Positions 18,401 through 29,052 of a stretch of 64,000 bases of DNA are shown here, one piece after another. Location of the stretch: positions 372,001 to 436,000 of the forward strand of contig NZ_CAJYDW010000019.1 of assembly GCF_913774235.1 (NCBI RefSeq), written 5' to 3'. The translations under genes were made by a program, and so were the position numbers. The notes beneath the pieces were generated by a model. It was given only the letters and a program-made list of their open reading frames with translations, searched no databases and had not been told where the DNA came from. Source of the stretch: an uncultured Pseudomonas sp. (GTDB lineage Bacteria; Pseudomonadota; Gammaproteobacteria; Pseudomonadales; Pseudomonadaceae). Positions within the stretch are counted from its first letter, which is position 1. Every line of letters begins with the position of its first letter.

Positions 18401-18880
18401 CCCGAGGGGCTACTGGCCCTGACCGCCCAGGCCAATGGCCTGGGCAATGCCCGCACCCGCAAGTGGCATCGGCTGCTGCGACCCTGGGTGCAGCACCTGG
18501 TCGCGGCGGCCGGTGGTCTGCAGCTCACCACCGCGGTGGTGGCGACCGATCTGACCCTGCTGCTGGCGCCGTTGGACGCCGAGCTGGCCCGGCGTCAGCT
18601 CAACGAATTGCTCGATGCCTGGGCGCTGGGTCAGCGCCGGCCGCTACCCGTCGCACCCCGCACCGCCTTCGCCTGGCTGGCCAATGAACCGGAGAAGGCC
18701 TTAGCCGCCGCCGAGCAGGCCTATCAGGGCGAGGCGGCGACCCATCCGGCGTTGCGCCGGCAGTATCCGGACTTCGCTGCGCTGCTGGCCGACGAGGAAT
18801 TCGATGGCTGGTGCCAGACCCTCTATGCGCCGGTGTATACCGCCGGTTGGCAGGTCATGGGCGGGGAGGGGCAGGCATGA
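15449..18880 (+). CDS. recC: Exodeoxyribonuclease V gamma subunit
   Basis: RecC subunit of the RecBCD helicase-nuclease that processes double-strand breaks for RecA loading and recognises Chi. The 1143-residue protein matches family length. It starts MSEVLTPGFMVVHGNRLEEL, has the VQSNGIAQWLKLALA segment near residue 50, and MPMRAIPFRVVCLLGMHDGAYPR in the middle, all characteristic of RecC; it resembles an inactivated helicase and lacks a Walker A motif. The TGA overlaps the recB ATG (ATGA), and recD follows, giving the Pseudomonas order recC-recB-recD. Confidence 0.97.
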   Translation: MSEVLTPGFMVVHGNRLEELRSLAVGWMRRYPLAPLENEQVLVQSNGIAQWLKLALAEDPRGDDEGGCGVAAALEVQLPAAFLWRTYRQVLGRDSVPPSSPLDRAPLTWRLMRLLPTLLMQPDFAALRRFLDDDGDLRKRYQLAERLADLYDGYQVYRADWLNDWAAGRDLLASLRDSRRPLPENCRWQAQLWRALLADVGDGGLARSRAGVHRRFLQVMQDATEPPVGLPRRVVIFGLSAIPAQTLEALAALAQFSQVLLCVHNPCRHHWSDIVADQDLLRQNYRRQQRKPGMPQTLDAEALHQHGQPLLASWGKQGRDYIHLLDKFDEPDGYRRLFEDLNGGRIDLFAETEPQHLLGQLQDDILELRPLAETRQRWPAVDPARDRSVRFHVAHSPQREVEILHDQLLARFNSDGSLRPRDVIVMVPDIDAYAPHIRAVFGQLERGDPRFIPFSLADQHQRGFQPLLIALEHLLQLPDSRFALSEILDLLDVPALRARFGLRETDLPTLHLWLEGAGVRWGLDAEQRSRLDLPEGLTQNTWRFGLRRMLLGYAVGGGAALGDIEPFDEVGGLDAALVGPLVDLLDALDAAQAALAQPARPAEWGARLQALLALFFSAQDEHDEYLLEQMENLRERWLELCEDVALDEELPLTVVREAWLAGLDAGGLAQRFLAGAVNFCTLMPMRAIPFRVVCLLGMHDGAYPRIQPPLDFDLMAQDYRPGDRSRREDDRYLLLEALLSARDQFYASWVGRSIRDNSERPPSVLIAQLRDHLQAGWRLAGHEEEPERLLAALTQEHPLQPFSARYFRGERGYFSFAAEWLGVHDRTTRDEDALLPPLVLEEPLGLDDLARFLRGPVDLFFANRLKVHFEAPDAPAEDEEPFGLDALTRYQLGEGLLAAALAEPEAVDRALTAAAERLRGSGRLPLAGFGERAGRALREPLPAVVAQVEALTLRWPEPLEEAVTLDLEHRELQLVANLERLRRGPEGLLALTAQANGLGNARTRKWHRLLRPWVQHLVAAAGGLQLTTAVVATDLTLLLAPLDAELARRQLNELLDAWALGQRRPLPVAPRTAFAWLANEPEKALAAAEQAYQGEAATHPALRRQYPDFAALLADEEFDGWCQTLYAPVYTAGWQVMGGEGQA

Positions 18881-21800
18881 GTCAACGTCCGCTCGCCCTG
18901 CGTTTTCCGCTGCAGGGCAATCAACTCATCGAGGCCAGTGCCGGCACCGGCAAGACCTTCACCATCTCTGCGCTCTATGTCCGCCTGGTGCTGGGCCATG
19001 GCACCCCTGAAACGGCTTTCGGCCGGGAGTTGCTGCCGCCACAGATTCTGGTGGTGACCTTTACCGAGGCCGCCACCCAGGAATTGCGTGACCGTATCCG
19101 CCATCGGCTGGCCGAGGCGGCGCGGTTCTTCCGTGACGAGATCGCAGCGCCCGATCCGCTGCTCGATGCCTTGCGCGAGGACTTCCCGGTCGAGCGCTGG
19201 GCCGACTGCGCCCGGCGCCTGGACATCGCCGCCCAGTGGATGGACGAGGCGGCGGTGTCCACCATCCACAGTTGGTGCCAGCGGATGCTGCGCGAGCACG
19301 CCTTCGACAGTGGCAGCCTCTTCGTACAGAACCTGGAGCAGGACCAGAGCGAATTGTTCGCCCAGGTGGTGCGCGACTACTGGCGACGCTTCTGCTATCC
19401 GCTGGATGGGGAGGCGCTGGACTGGGTCATCGAGCACTGGGGTGAGCCCCGCGCCCTGGCGGCGCGTCTGCGACCTCTGTTGAGCGAAGCGCTGGGTGAG
19501 CCCCAGGGCGATCCCACCACGCTGCTGGCCACCGCCCTGGCCGAACGTCAGGCGCGACTGGCAACACTCAAGGCGCCTTGGGCCCAATGGGCGGAAGAGC
19601 TGCGGGACCTCTGCCAGGCTGGTTGCGACGCCAAGGTGGTCGATGGTCGCAAGTTGCAGAAGAGATTCTTCGGGCCCTGGTGCGACAAGCTGGGCGCCTG
19701 GGCGGCAGATTCCGCCAGTGAGGAGTTGGATATCGGTACCGGTTTCACCCGGCTGACCGAGCAGGGCTTCGCCGAGGTCTGGACCAAGGCCAGCCCGCCG
19801 GATCACCCGGCCCTGGCGGCCATGGCGCGCCTGCCCGGGCAACTGGCCGAGCTGCCCAGCCCCGAGGTGCCGCTGCTGGAGCATGCCGCGGCCTGGGTGC
19901 AGCAGAAGTTCGAACGGGAGAAGCTGCGCCGCGCCGAGCTGGGTTTCGACGACATCCTCACCCGGCTGGATAAGGCGCTGCAGGCCGATGGCGCCGGCGC
20001 GCGGCTGGCGGCGCTGATCCGCGAGCAATTTCCGGTGGCGCTGATCGATGAGTTCCAGGACACCGATCCGGTGCAATACCGCATCTTCAGCGCCATCTAC
20101 GGTGCGGGGGAGGGCACCGGGTTATTTCTCATCGGTGATCCCAAGCAGGCCATCTATGCCTTCCGGGGCGCCGATATCCATACCTATCTGCAGGCTCGCC
20201 GTGCTAATGCCGGCCACCTGCATTCGCTGGACACCAACTTCCGTTCCACCGCCGCCATGGTCGCCGCGGTCAACCAGGTGTTCCAGCATGGCGAGGCGAC
20301 GGCGCCGCGCGCGGCCTTCCTGTTTCGCCAGGGCGCGGACAATCCGGTGCCCTTCGAGCCGGTCCGCGCCCAGGGGCGACGTGAGGTGCTGGAAATCGAT
20401 GGCCTAGCGAGTGCAGTCCTGACCTTCTGGCATCTGGCCGGCGACGAGCCCCTGGCCGGCACCGCCTATCGCGCCAGCTTGGCCGAGAGCACCGCCAGCG
20501 AGATCGTCCGGCTGCTGACGCTGGCTGTCGAGGGGGGCGCGGGCTTTCGCCACCAAGACGGCGAGCTCAAGCCGCTGCGACCGGCCGATATCGCCATCCT
20601 GGTGCGCGCCGGCAGCGAGGCCCAGGCGGTGCGCCAGGCCCTGGTGCGGCGCGGGGTGCGCAGCGTCTATCTGTCGGACAAGGATTCGGTGTTCACTGCC
20701 CAGGAGGCCCGCTGCCTGCTGGACTGGCTCAAGGCCTGCGCCGAGCCCGACGTGGATCGCCGCCTGCGCGCCGCCCTGGGCAGCCTGACCCTCGATCTGC
20801 CATTGGCTGAACTGGATGCCCTCAACCACGACGAGCAGGCCTGGGAGGCGCGGGTGCTGCAATTCCGCGGCTATCGCCAGCTCTGGCGCACCCAGGGCGT
20901 GCTGCCCATGCTGCGCCGCCTGCTGCAGGACTTCCGCCTGCCGCAGCGGCTGATGGCCCGCGCCGACGGCGAGCGGGTGCTGACCAACCTGCTGCACCTC
21001 GCCGAACTCTTGCAGCGCGCCGCTGGCGAGCTGGATGGCGAGCAGGCGCTGATTCGGCACCTGGCCGAGCAACTGGCCGCCCAGGGCGCAGCCGACGAGC
21101 AGATCCTGCGGCTGGAAAGCGACGCCGAGCTGGTCAAGGTGGTGACGGTGCACAAGTCCAAGGGCCTGGAATACCCGCTGGTGTTCCTGCCCTTCGCCTG
21201 CGCCTACCGCGCCGAGGAGGGTGCCAGCCTGCCGCTGCGCTATCACGACGACCAGGGCCGGGTGCAACGGACCTTCCGCCCCTCCGCCGACGAACTGGCC
21301 CGCGCCGACGACGAGCGCCTGGCCGAAGACCTGCGGCTGCTCTATGTCGCCCTGACCCGCGCCCGGCATGCCTGCTGGGTTGGCGTGGCCGATCTCAAGC
21401 GCGGGCGCAGCAAGGACTCCGGCTTCGCCCGTAGTGCCCTGGGCTATTTGGCGACCGGTGGCGAGCCGCTGGCAAGTTCAGCGGCCCTGACCACCGCGCT
21501 GAGCACCCTGATCGGCGCGCAGCCCGACAGCCTCATCCTGCCGCTGCCGGAGGCCAGTGCTGACCGGCTACCGGAGGCGCGTGAAACTCCGGTGACCCTC
21601 AAGGCCCTGACCGCCCGGCGTGCGGCGCGCGAGGACTGGTGGATCGCCTCCTACAGTGCCCTGCGCATCGGTACTCGCCTAGGCGAGGCGCGGGAGGAGG
21701 GCCAGCTGACGCTGGAGCTGGACCTGGATACCCCCGCAGCCCAGAAGCTGTTCGACGACGACCGTCTCGCCCCGGACGAGGCCCGCCAGCCCGCCGCCGG

Positions 21801-22539
21801 CGAAGACCTGCATCGCTTCCCCCGCGGTCCCGGCCCGGGCACCTTCCTGCACAGCCTGCTGGAGTGGGTCGGCGAGGAGGGCTTCGCCGCCATCCAGACG
21901 GCGCCCGAGCGGCTCGACGACCTAATCGCCCGGCGCTGCCAGCGGCGCGGCTGGAATCACTGGATTCCCATCCTGCAGACCTGGCTGCGCCAGTTACTGG
22001 CCCTGCCACTACCCCTGCCAAGCGGCACTCAGCGCTTGGGTGAGCTGGCGTGCTACCAGGTGGAGATGGAGTTCTGGTTCGCCACCCACGGTGTCGATCT
22101 GGAACGTCTGGATGAACTGGTCCGTCGCGGTACTCATGGCGGCCAGGCGCGACCGGTACTCGAACCGGGGCAGCTCAACGGTCTGTTCAAGGGCTTCATC
22201 GACCTGGTCTTCGAGCACGAGGGGCGCTATTTCGTGGTGGACTACAAATCCAACTGGCTGGGGGCCGAGGCCGCGGCCTATACCCGCATGGCCATGGAAA
22301 GCGCCGTCCTGGCCAAGCGCTATGACCTGCAGTACGTGCTCTACAGCCTGGCCGTGCACCGCCTGCTCAAGGCGCGCTTACCCGACTACAGCTACGAGCG
22401 CCACTTCGGCGGCGCCGTCTATCTCTTCCTGCGCGGCTGCGACCCGGCTGGCCACGGTGTCTTCGTCGAGCGTCCCGCCCAGGCCCTGATCGAGACCCTG
22501 GATCTGCTGTTCAGCGGTGCGGAGAATGCTCATGTCTGA
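18877..22539 (+). CDS. recB: Exodeoxyribonuclease V beta subunit
   Basis: RecB: 3'-5' helicase and the nuclease of RecBCD. The 1220-residue protein has Walker A SAGTGKTFT near residues 20-28, DEFQDTDPVQYRIF (motif II), GDPKQAIYAFRGAD (motif III), VVTVHKSKGLEYPLVF and LLYVALTRARHA (motifs V/VI) for the UvrD-like helicase, and the C-terminal nuclease motif GFIDLVF...VVDYKSN (catalytic Asp/Lys at about 1122/1124). The ATG at 18877 is chosen because it overlaps the recC stop and gives the normal N-terminus MSQRPLALRFPLQGN; an earlier in-frame ATG at 18811 lies inside recC. Confidence 0.97.
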   Translation: MSQRPLALRFPLQGNQLIEASAGTGKTFTISALYVRLVLGHGTPETAFGRELLPPQILVVTFTEAATQELRDRIRHRLAEAARFFRDEIAAPDPLLDALREDFPVERWADCARRLDIAAQWMDEAAVSTIHSWCQRMLREHAFDSGSLFVQNLEQDQSELFAQVVRDYWRRFCYPLDGEALDWVIEHWGEPRALAARLRPLLSEALGEPQGDPTTLLATALAERQARLATLKAPWAQWAEELRDLCQAGCDAKVVDGRKLQKRFFGPWCDKLGAWAADSASEELDIGTGFTRLTEQGFAEVWTKASPPDHPALAAMARLPGQLAELPSPEVPLLEHAAAWVQQKFEREKLRRAELGFDDILTRLDKALQADGAGARLAALIREQFPVALIDEFQDTDPVQYRIFSAIYGAGEGTGLFLIGDPKQAIYAFRGADIHTYLQARRANAGHLHSLDTNFRSTAAMVAAVNQVFQHGEATAPRAAFLFRQGADNPVPFEPVRAQGRREVLEIDGLASAVLTFWHLAGDEPLAGTAYRASLAESTASEIVRLLTLAVEGGAGFRHQDGELKPLRPADIAILVRAGSEAQAVRQALVRRGVRSVYLSDKDSVFTAQEARCLLDWLKACAEPDVDRRLRAALGSLTLDLPLAELDALNHDEQAWEARVLQFRGYRQLWRTQGVLPMLRRLLQDFRLPQRLMARADGERVLTNLLHLAELLQRAAGELDGEQALIRHLAEQLAAQGAADEQILRLESDAELVKVVTVHKSKGLEYPLVFLPFACAYRAEEGASLPLRYHDDQGRVQRTFRPSADELARADDERLAEDLRLLYVALTRARHACWVGVADLKRGRSKDSGFARSALGYLATGGEPLASSAALTTALSTLIGAQPDSLILPLPEASADRLPEARETPVTLKALTARRAAREDWWIASYSALRIGTRLGEAREEGQLTLELDLDTPAAQKLFDDDRLAPDEARQPAAGEDLHRFPRGPGPGTFLHSLLEWVGEEGFAAIQTAPERLDDLIARRCQRRGWNHWIPILQTWLRQLLALPLPLPSGTQRLGELACYQVEMEFWFATHGVDLERLDELVRRGTHGGQARPVLEPGQLNGLFKGFIDLVFEHEGRYFVVDYKSNWLGAEAAAYTRMAMESAVLAKRYDLQYVLYSLAVHRLLKARLPDYSYERHFGGAVYLFLRGCDPAGHGVFVERPAQALIETLDLLFSGAENAHV

Positions 22540-24613
22540 CTTCAGCCCTGCCACCGAACGGCTCTTGCGCCTGGCGTCCCTGGTTGAAGAGCGCCCGCTT
22601 GCGCCCCTCAGCCAACGTGACGACCTCTTTCGTCTGCTGGAACTCTGGGTCCAGCGCGGCTGGCTACGCCAGGTCGACCGCGCCTTCACTAGCTTTCTCG
22701 GCGAGCTCGAAGCGAATGGCGAGGCGGCGGTGCTGCTAGCGGCGGCCCTGGCCAGTCATCAACTCGGCCATGGCCATGTCTGCCTGGATCTCGCCGCCAC
22801 CCTGCGCAATCCCGATGCGGCCCTGTCGCTGCCGCCGGAGGGCGACGAGGCGCGCAGCTCGCTGCTGCCCTCGCAACTGCTCCAGGGTTACAGCCTGGAA
22901 GCCTGGCGCCAGGCGCTGCTGGCCAGCGCTCTGGTCGATGGCGATGGCAGCGCGCCGGAGCGACCCCTGGTGCTGGGCGGCGAGCGCCTCTATCTGCGCC
23001 GCTACTGGAACTACGAGCGCGAGGTGGCTGCCAGCCTGCGCCAGCGCCTAGCTACGTCGGAGCCATTGCCGGCGGATCTCGCCGCTCGCCTCGATCTCTT
23101 GTTTCCGCCGGATGCCGCGGCAGACGGCGAGCCCGACTGGCAAAAACTGGCCTGCGCCCTGGCGGTGCGGGGCGCCTTCAGCATCGTCACCGGCGGTCCC
23201 GGCACCGGCAAGACCACCACCGTGGTCCGCCTGCTGGCGCTGCTCCAAGCGCCAGCGGTGGCGGCCGGTCGGCCCCTGCGCATTCGCCTGGCTGCGCCTA
23301 CCGGCAAGGCGGCCGCGCGCCTCACCGAATCCATCGGCGGCCAGGTCAGTCGCCTGCCGGTGGACGAGGAGCTGCGTCGGCATATCCCCACGGGAGTGAC
23401 CACGGTCCACCGGCTGCTGGGCAGTCGGCCCAATACTCGCCATTTCCGCCATCACCGCGGTCATCCACTGCCGCTGGACGTGCTGGTGGTGGATGAGGCC
23501 TCGATGATCGACCTGGAGATGATGGCCAGCCTATTGGCGGCCTTGCCGCCGCGGGCGCGACTCATCCTGCTCGGTGACAAGGACCAGTTGGCCTCGGTGG
23601 AGGCGGGCGCGGTGCTGGGTGATCTCTGTCGCGACGCCGAGGCCGGGCGCTACAGCCCCGCTACCCGCGCCTGGCTGGAAGCGGTGAGTGGCCAGTCACT
23701 GGCGGCTACCACCCTGGCCGTGGGTGATGATCAAGCCGACGCCCTGGCCCAGCAGGTGGTGATGCTGCGCCGCTCACGCCGCTTCGGCGCCGGCAGCGGT
23801 ATCGGCCAGTTGGCGCGGCGGGTCAATGCCCAGGATGGGCCGGGCGCCCAGCAGGTACTGGTCGACGGCGGCTACGCCGATCTGCATCGGGTACTGCTCA
23901 AGGGACCGGAGGATCGCGCTCTGGAGCGTCTGGTGCTGGAGGGCCGCGGGCGTGCTCGCGGTTATCGCCACTATCTGGAGCTCTTGCAGCAGGCACGGCC
24001 CCAGGCCGACACCGTGCAGGAAGATCCGGCCTGGGCGCTTTGGGCCGGCCAGGTACTGGCGGCTTTCGACGACTTTCAGCTGCTCTGCGCCGTGCGCAAG
24101 GGCCCCTGGGGTGTGGAAGGCCTCAACCTGCGTATCGCAAGCGCCCTGCTGGCGGCGGGCCTGCTCGCGGGTGAGCACGGCTGGTACGAGGGCCGCCCGG
24201 TGCTGGTGACGCGCAACGACTATAGCCTGGGGCTGATGAACGGTGACATCGGCATCACCCTCTGCCTGCCCGACGCCACCCAACCGGGGCGCAAGGTGCT
24301 GCGGGTCGTCTTTCCCCGGGGCGATGGCAGTGGCGGTCTGAGATTCGTCCTGCCCAGCCGCCTGGCGGCGGTGGAGACGGTGTTCGCCATGACGGTGCAC
24401 AAGTCCCAGGGCTCGGAATTCGCCCACACCGCGCTGCTTTTGCCCGAGCAACTCAGCCCGGTGCTGACCAAGGAGCTGGTCTACACCGGCATCACCCGGG
24501 CGCGCGATGACTTCACCCTTATCGAGGCCCGTGGCGGCATCTTCGCCGAAGCGGTGGCGCGCCGGGTCCGTCGCGTCAGTGGGCTGGACCTGGATTTGCG
24601 AAATACTGTGTAA
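22532..24613 (+). CDS. recD: Exodeoxyribonuclease V alpha subunit
   Basis: RecD: fast 5'-3' SF1 helicase of RecBCD. The 693-residue protein has Walker A GGPGTGKTTT at residues 221-230, VVDEASMIDLEMM (Walker B), GDKDQLASVEAGAVLGD (motif III) and the C-terminal TVHKSQGSEF and VYTGITRAR motifs. The start is placed at ATG 22532, with GGAG 7 bases upstream, overlapping the recB stop by 8 bases; GTG 22517 and ATG 22526 in the same frame are less well placed. All three subunits appear intact. Confidence 0.96.
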   Translation: MSDFSPATERLLRLASLVEERPLAPLSQRDDLFRLLELWVQRGWLRQVDRAFTSFLGELEANGEAAVLLAAALASHQLGHGHVCLDLAATLRNPDAALSLPPEGDEARSSLLPSQLLQGYSLEAWRQALLASALVDGDGSAPERPLVLGGERLYLRRYWNYEREVAASLRQRLATSEPLPADLAARLDLLFPPDAAADGEPDWQKLACALAVRGAFSIVTGGPGTGKTTTVVRLLALLQAPAVAAGRPLRIRLAAPTGKAAARLTESIGGQVSRLPVDEELRRHIPTGVTTVHRLLGSRPNTRHFRHHRGHPLPLDVLVVDEASMIDLEMMASLLAALPPRARLILLGDKDQLASVEAGAVLGDLCRDAEAGRYSPATRAWLEAVSGQSLAATTLAVGDDQADALAQQVVMLRRSRRFGAGSGIGQLARRVNAQDGPGAQQVLVDGGYADLHRVLLKGPEDRALERLVLEGRGRARGYRHYLELLQQARPQADTVQEDPAWALWAGQVLAAFDDFQLLCAVRKGPWGVEGLNLRIASALLAAGLLAGEHGWYEGRPVLVTRNDYSLGLMNGDIGITLCLPDATQPGRKVLRVVFPRGDGSGGLRFVLPSRLAAVETVFAMTVHKSQGSEFAHTALLLPEQLSPVLTKELVYTGITRARDDFTLIEARGGIFAEAVARRVRRVSGLDLDLRNTV

Positions 24614-24687
24614 ATATACAGATAAACGCTGGACGCTCCCGCCTGGCCTGCCTAAGGTGAGGGGGAGCCGTCCGTGATGAGAGCGCC

Positions 24688-26271
24688 ATGACTTCCCTGC
24701 CTTTCGTTTCCCTTGTGCTTCCGCTGTTGCTACTGGCCGGCTGGGCCGGTTCGGCCATCTGGCTGACCGGCCGCCAGCGCTATCTGCAACAGCAGCTCGA
24801 CAGCGCCGCCGAGCGCTACGACATGCTGCGCGACGACCTGCAACGGGCCGAACTGGCCAATGGTCGCCAGGTGGTGGAGCTGGGCGCCGAGCGCGAACGC
24901 ACCGCCGCCCTGCAGCGCCAGCTGGAGGCCAATCGCGAGCTGGAGGCCGAGTTGCGCCAGCAGACCCGCCAGGCCCAGCTGCAGGCCGCCGAGCAGCACG
25001 CTCTGGCCGAGGCTAGCCGCGCCCAGTTGCAGGGTATCCAGGAGCAACTCGCCGAACTGCGTGAGCGCCAGCACCGTGAGCAGCAACTGCACGCCGAAGT
25101 GCAGGAGCGCCATGCGCGCCTGGCTGAAGAGCACGCTACCCTTAAGACCACCCTGGCGCAGAAGGAAGAGCACTTCCAGGCGCAGCACCAACTGCTGCGC
25201 GAGAGTCGCGAGCAGCTCAAGCTGGAGTTCGAGCAACTGGCCGGGCGCATCTTCGAGGCCAAGGGCCAGGCCTTCGCCCAGCACAGTCAGCAGTCGTTGG
25301 ATGCTTTGCTACGCCCCTTCCGCGAGCAGATCGAAGGCTTTCGCGCCAAGGTCGAGGACATCCACCACAAGGACGTCCAACAGCAGGCCGCACTCGGCCA
25401 GCAGTTGCTCGACCTCAAGGAACTCAATCGCCAGATCACCCAGGAGGCCCATGACCTGGCCACTGCCCTGCGCGGCCAGAAGAAGGCCCAGGGCAACTGG
25501 GGCGAACTCATCCTGGAAAACGTGCTGGAACGCTCTGGCCTGCGCGAGGGGCGCGACTTCGTTCGCGAACGCAGCTTCACCACCGAGACCGGGCGGCGGC
25601 GGCCGGACGTGCTGGTCCATCTACCGCAGAAGAAGCACCTGGTGGTGGACGCCAAGGTGTCGCTCAACGCCTATACCCGCTACGTCAACAGCGAAGACGA
25701 GGGCGAGCGGCGCCTGGCCCTGGGCGAGCATGTGCGCGCCGTGGGCGAGCGCATCCGTGAACTGGCCGACCGCGAATACTTCAGCCTGCCGGGGCTGAAT
25801 TCGCCGGAGATGGTCTTCCTGTTCATCCCCATCGAATCGGCCTTCGTCGAGGCCCTCAAGGCCGACGAGAGTCTGTTCCAGCGTGCTATCGAACAGAATG
25901 TCCTGGTAGCCACCCCGACCACCCTGCTCACCAGCCTCAACATCGTCCGCCAGCTCTGGCGCTTCGAGGACCAGAACCGTCACACCGCCGAACTGGCCGA
26001 GCGCGCGGCCAAGGTCTACGACAAGCTGCGCACCTTCCTCGGCAGCATGGATGGCATCGGCAAGAGCCTGGACAAGGCCGGCGAAGCCTATCGCAAGGCC
26101 TGCGGGCAACTGGTGGGTGGGCCGGGCAACCTGGTCAAGCAGGTGGCCGACTTCAAGGAGCTGGGCGTGGCGGTCCGCACCGAGCTGGATGGCCAGTGGA
26201 CCGAGCGCGCGGAGCTGGAGTTGACGATGGTCGAGCTTGAAGCCGCGGCCGAGTCTTCCGACCAGAGCTGA
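24688..26271 (+). CDS. rmuC: DNA recombination protein RmuC
   Basis: RmuC family protein, linked in E. coli to suppression of inverted-repeat rearrangements; a predicted PD-(D/E)XK-type nuclease anchored in the membrane. The 527-residue protein begins with a membrane helix (FVSLVLPLLLLAGWAGSAIW), then a long Gln/Glu/Ala-rich coiled coil (~residues 35-220), then the RmuC domain with GNWGELILENVLERSGL, the RRPDVLVHLPQKKHLVVDAK nuclease-like core near residues 295-320 and PEMVFLFIPIESAF. It follows recD by 74 bases. Confidence 0.93.
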   Translation: MTSLPFVSLVLPLLLLAGWAGSAIWLTGRQRYLQQQLDSAAERYDMLRDDLQRAELANGRQVVELGAERERTAALQRQLEANRELEAELRQQTRQAQLQAAEQHALAEASRAQLQGIQEQLAELRERQHREQQLHAEVQERHARLAEEHATLKTTLAQKEEHFQAQHQLLRESREQLKLEFEQLAGRIFEAKGQAFAQHSQQSLDALLRPFREQIEGFRAKVEDIHHKDVQQQAALGQQLLDLKELNRQITQEAHDLATALRGQKKAQGNWGELILENVLERSGLREGRDFVRERSFTTETGRRRPDVLVHLPQKKHLVVDAKVSLNAYTRYVNSEDEGERRLALGEHVRAVGERIRELADREYFSLPGLNSPEMVFLFIPIESAFVEALKADESLFQRAIEQNVLVATPTTLLTSLNIVRQLWRFEDQNRHTAELAERAAKVYDKLRTFLGSMDGIGKSLDKAGEAYRKACGQLVGGPGNLVKQVADFKELGVAVRTELDGQWTERAELELTMVELEAAAESSDQS

Positions 26272-26346
26272 TCCGGCGCTTTGATTCCGGGAGGAGGACA
26301 CAGCGCGCCTGACCGGTGCCAGGCGCACCGGTCAGGGCAGTAGCGC

Positions 26347-27930
<1,584 letters not shown>

Positions 27931-28040
27931 GGATGAACCTGGGCGAGAGCGAAAAAAGAGGGGGCGGAGTATAGCAGAGAGGGTGGCGTGCGCCTGTCGC
28001 GTTTTGGCGAGCAGACGCATTTTTTACAAGTAGGGATCTT

Positions 28041-28901
28041 CTAAAAAGCTGATTTGGGTTTTTGTTGAATTTTAATCTCTCTGGCTTTGGCCGCTTCACC
28101 TTGTGCTGCTGACTGAATTGTTTTTTCAGTTTCCTCCCTTTCTTTAAAGAAGGTATTGCAGAAGTTGTAGAAGATTTCAATGCCGCTGCCCTTTGCGGGG
28201 ATGCCGTTGTCTAGGGATTTCAAAAAATTCAGGCACAAATAGCCCTCGTCTCCCGCTCCCAATAGTGTAGTGATGGCTGATGCATACTCATTGCTTAGTT
28301 TTGCGGGTGTTGTTTGCTTTTGTGGCGAATCTTTCTTGTTCTCAGGCTTCGGTGGTTGCTTATCTTTATTCTCGGGAAGAGACGCGCCAATTTCTGTACT
28401 CGAGGTAGCGACTGTGGCGCTATCTATGAGTGCCAAGGCCACAGTGTATCTCTGGCTTCGAGTCATCATCATCTCGTACGTACCAGAATCTATGATCCCA
28501 TTTGCATAAGCTTCACAGAGCCGATACATCTGATCTCGCAACAATTGAACGGTTTGAGTGCGGTTGCCCACATAAAGCCCTGTTGAATTGTAACTTGCTC
28601 CGGCGCTAATGGTTAAGCTCTCAGGTGCGCTCTTATTGGCATTGAAATTGGCAGCATAAACAGTCAGAGCATCCGGGCTTGGCTCAGCACAGACAATGGT
28701 TTCTGGTCGATTGCGTAGTATCCTTTTGGTTTCTCCTTTTTGGGTGTTTGGACTGACAAGCAGTAGGCGTGCATTGATATCGGTCAATAGCGAATCAGAG
28801 TGCTCATGACTGAGGTCTGGTTTTCTATATAGGGTGCTCCAATTAGCACAACCCGACAGCCCTATCACGACAATCAACGGAAGAAGATATCTCGCGCGCA
28901 T
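28041..28901 (-). CDS. Low-GC predicted lipoprotein of unknown function
   Basis: A 286-residue protein starting MRARYLLPLIVVIGLSGCAN, a lipoprotein signal with the lipobox Cys at residue 18; the Asn after the next residue does not suggest inner-membrane retention. The mature part has Cys at CAEP, LCEAY, LCLNF and NFCN and a Lys/Pro/Glu-rich linker (ENKDKQPPKPENKKDSPQK) between two parts. No known domain is recognised. Codon use and composition are clearly more AT-rich than its neighbours prfC and the LuxR-type regulator, which suggests horizontal acquisition. It ends 110 bases upstream of prfC on the same strand. The alternative start at 28940 would precede the signal peptide. Confidence 0.75.
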   Translation of the reverse strand: MRARYLLPLIVVIGLSGCANWSTLYRKPDLSHEHSDSLLTDINARLLLVSPNTQKGETKRILRNRPETIVCAEPSPDALTVYAANFNANKSAPESLTISAGASYNSTGLYVGNRTQTVQLLRDQMYRLCEAYANGIIDSGTYEMMMTRSQRYTVALALIDSATVATSSTEIGASLPENKDKQPPKPENKKDSPQKQTTPAKLSNEYASAITTLLGAGDEGYLCLNFLKSLDNGIPAKGSGIEIFYNFCNTFFKEREETEKTIQSAAQGEAAKAREIKIQQKPKSAF

Positions 28902-29052
28902 GGTTCGTCCTCGGAAAGCTCTGGCGAGACGCTGGTCCAATTGTCCCAGCGTGTCCTTTCCCTGGCGGAACCTAGGCGCCGACTACCCAGGGAAGGCCAG
29001 GCTAGAGCGCTTCCCGACTGCAGTTCATCCTCCGTTTGGATGAAAGAAAGCT

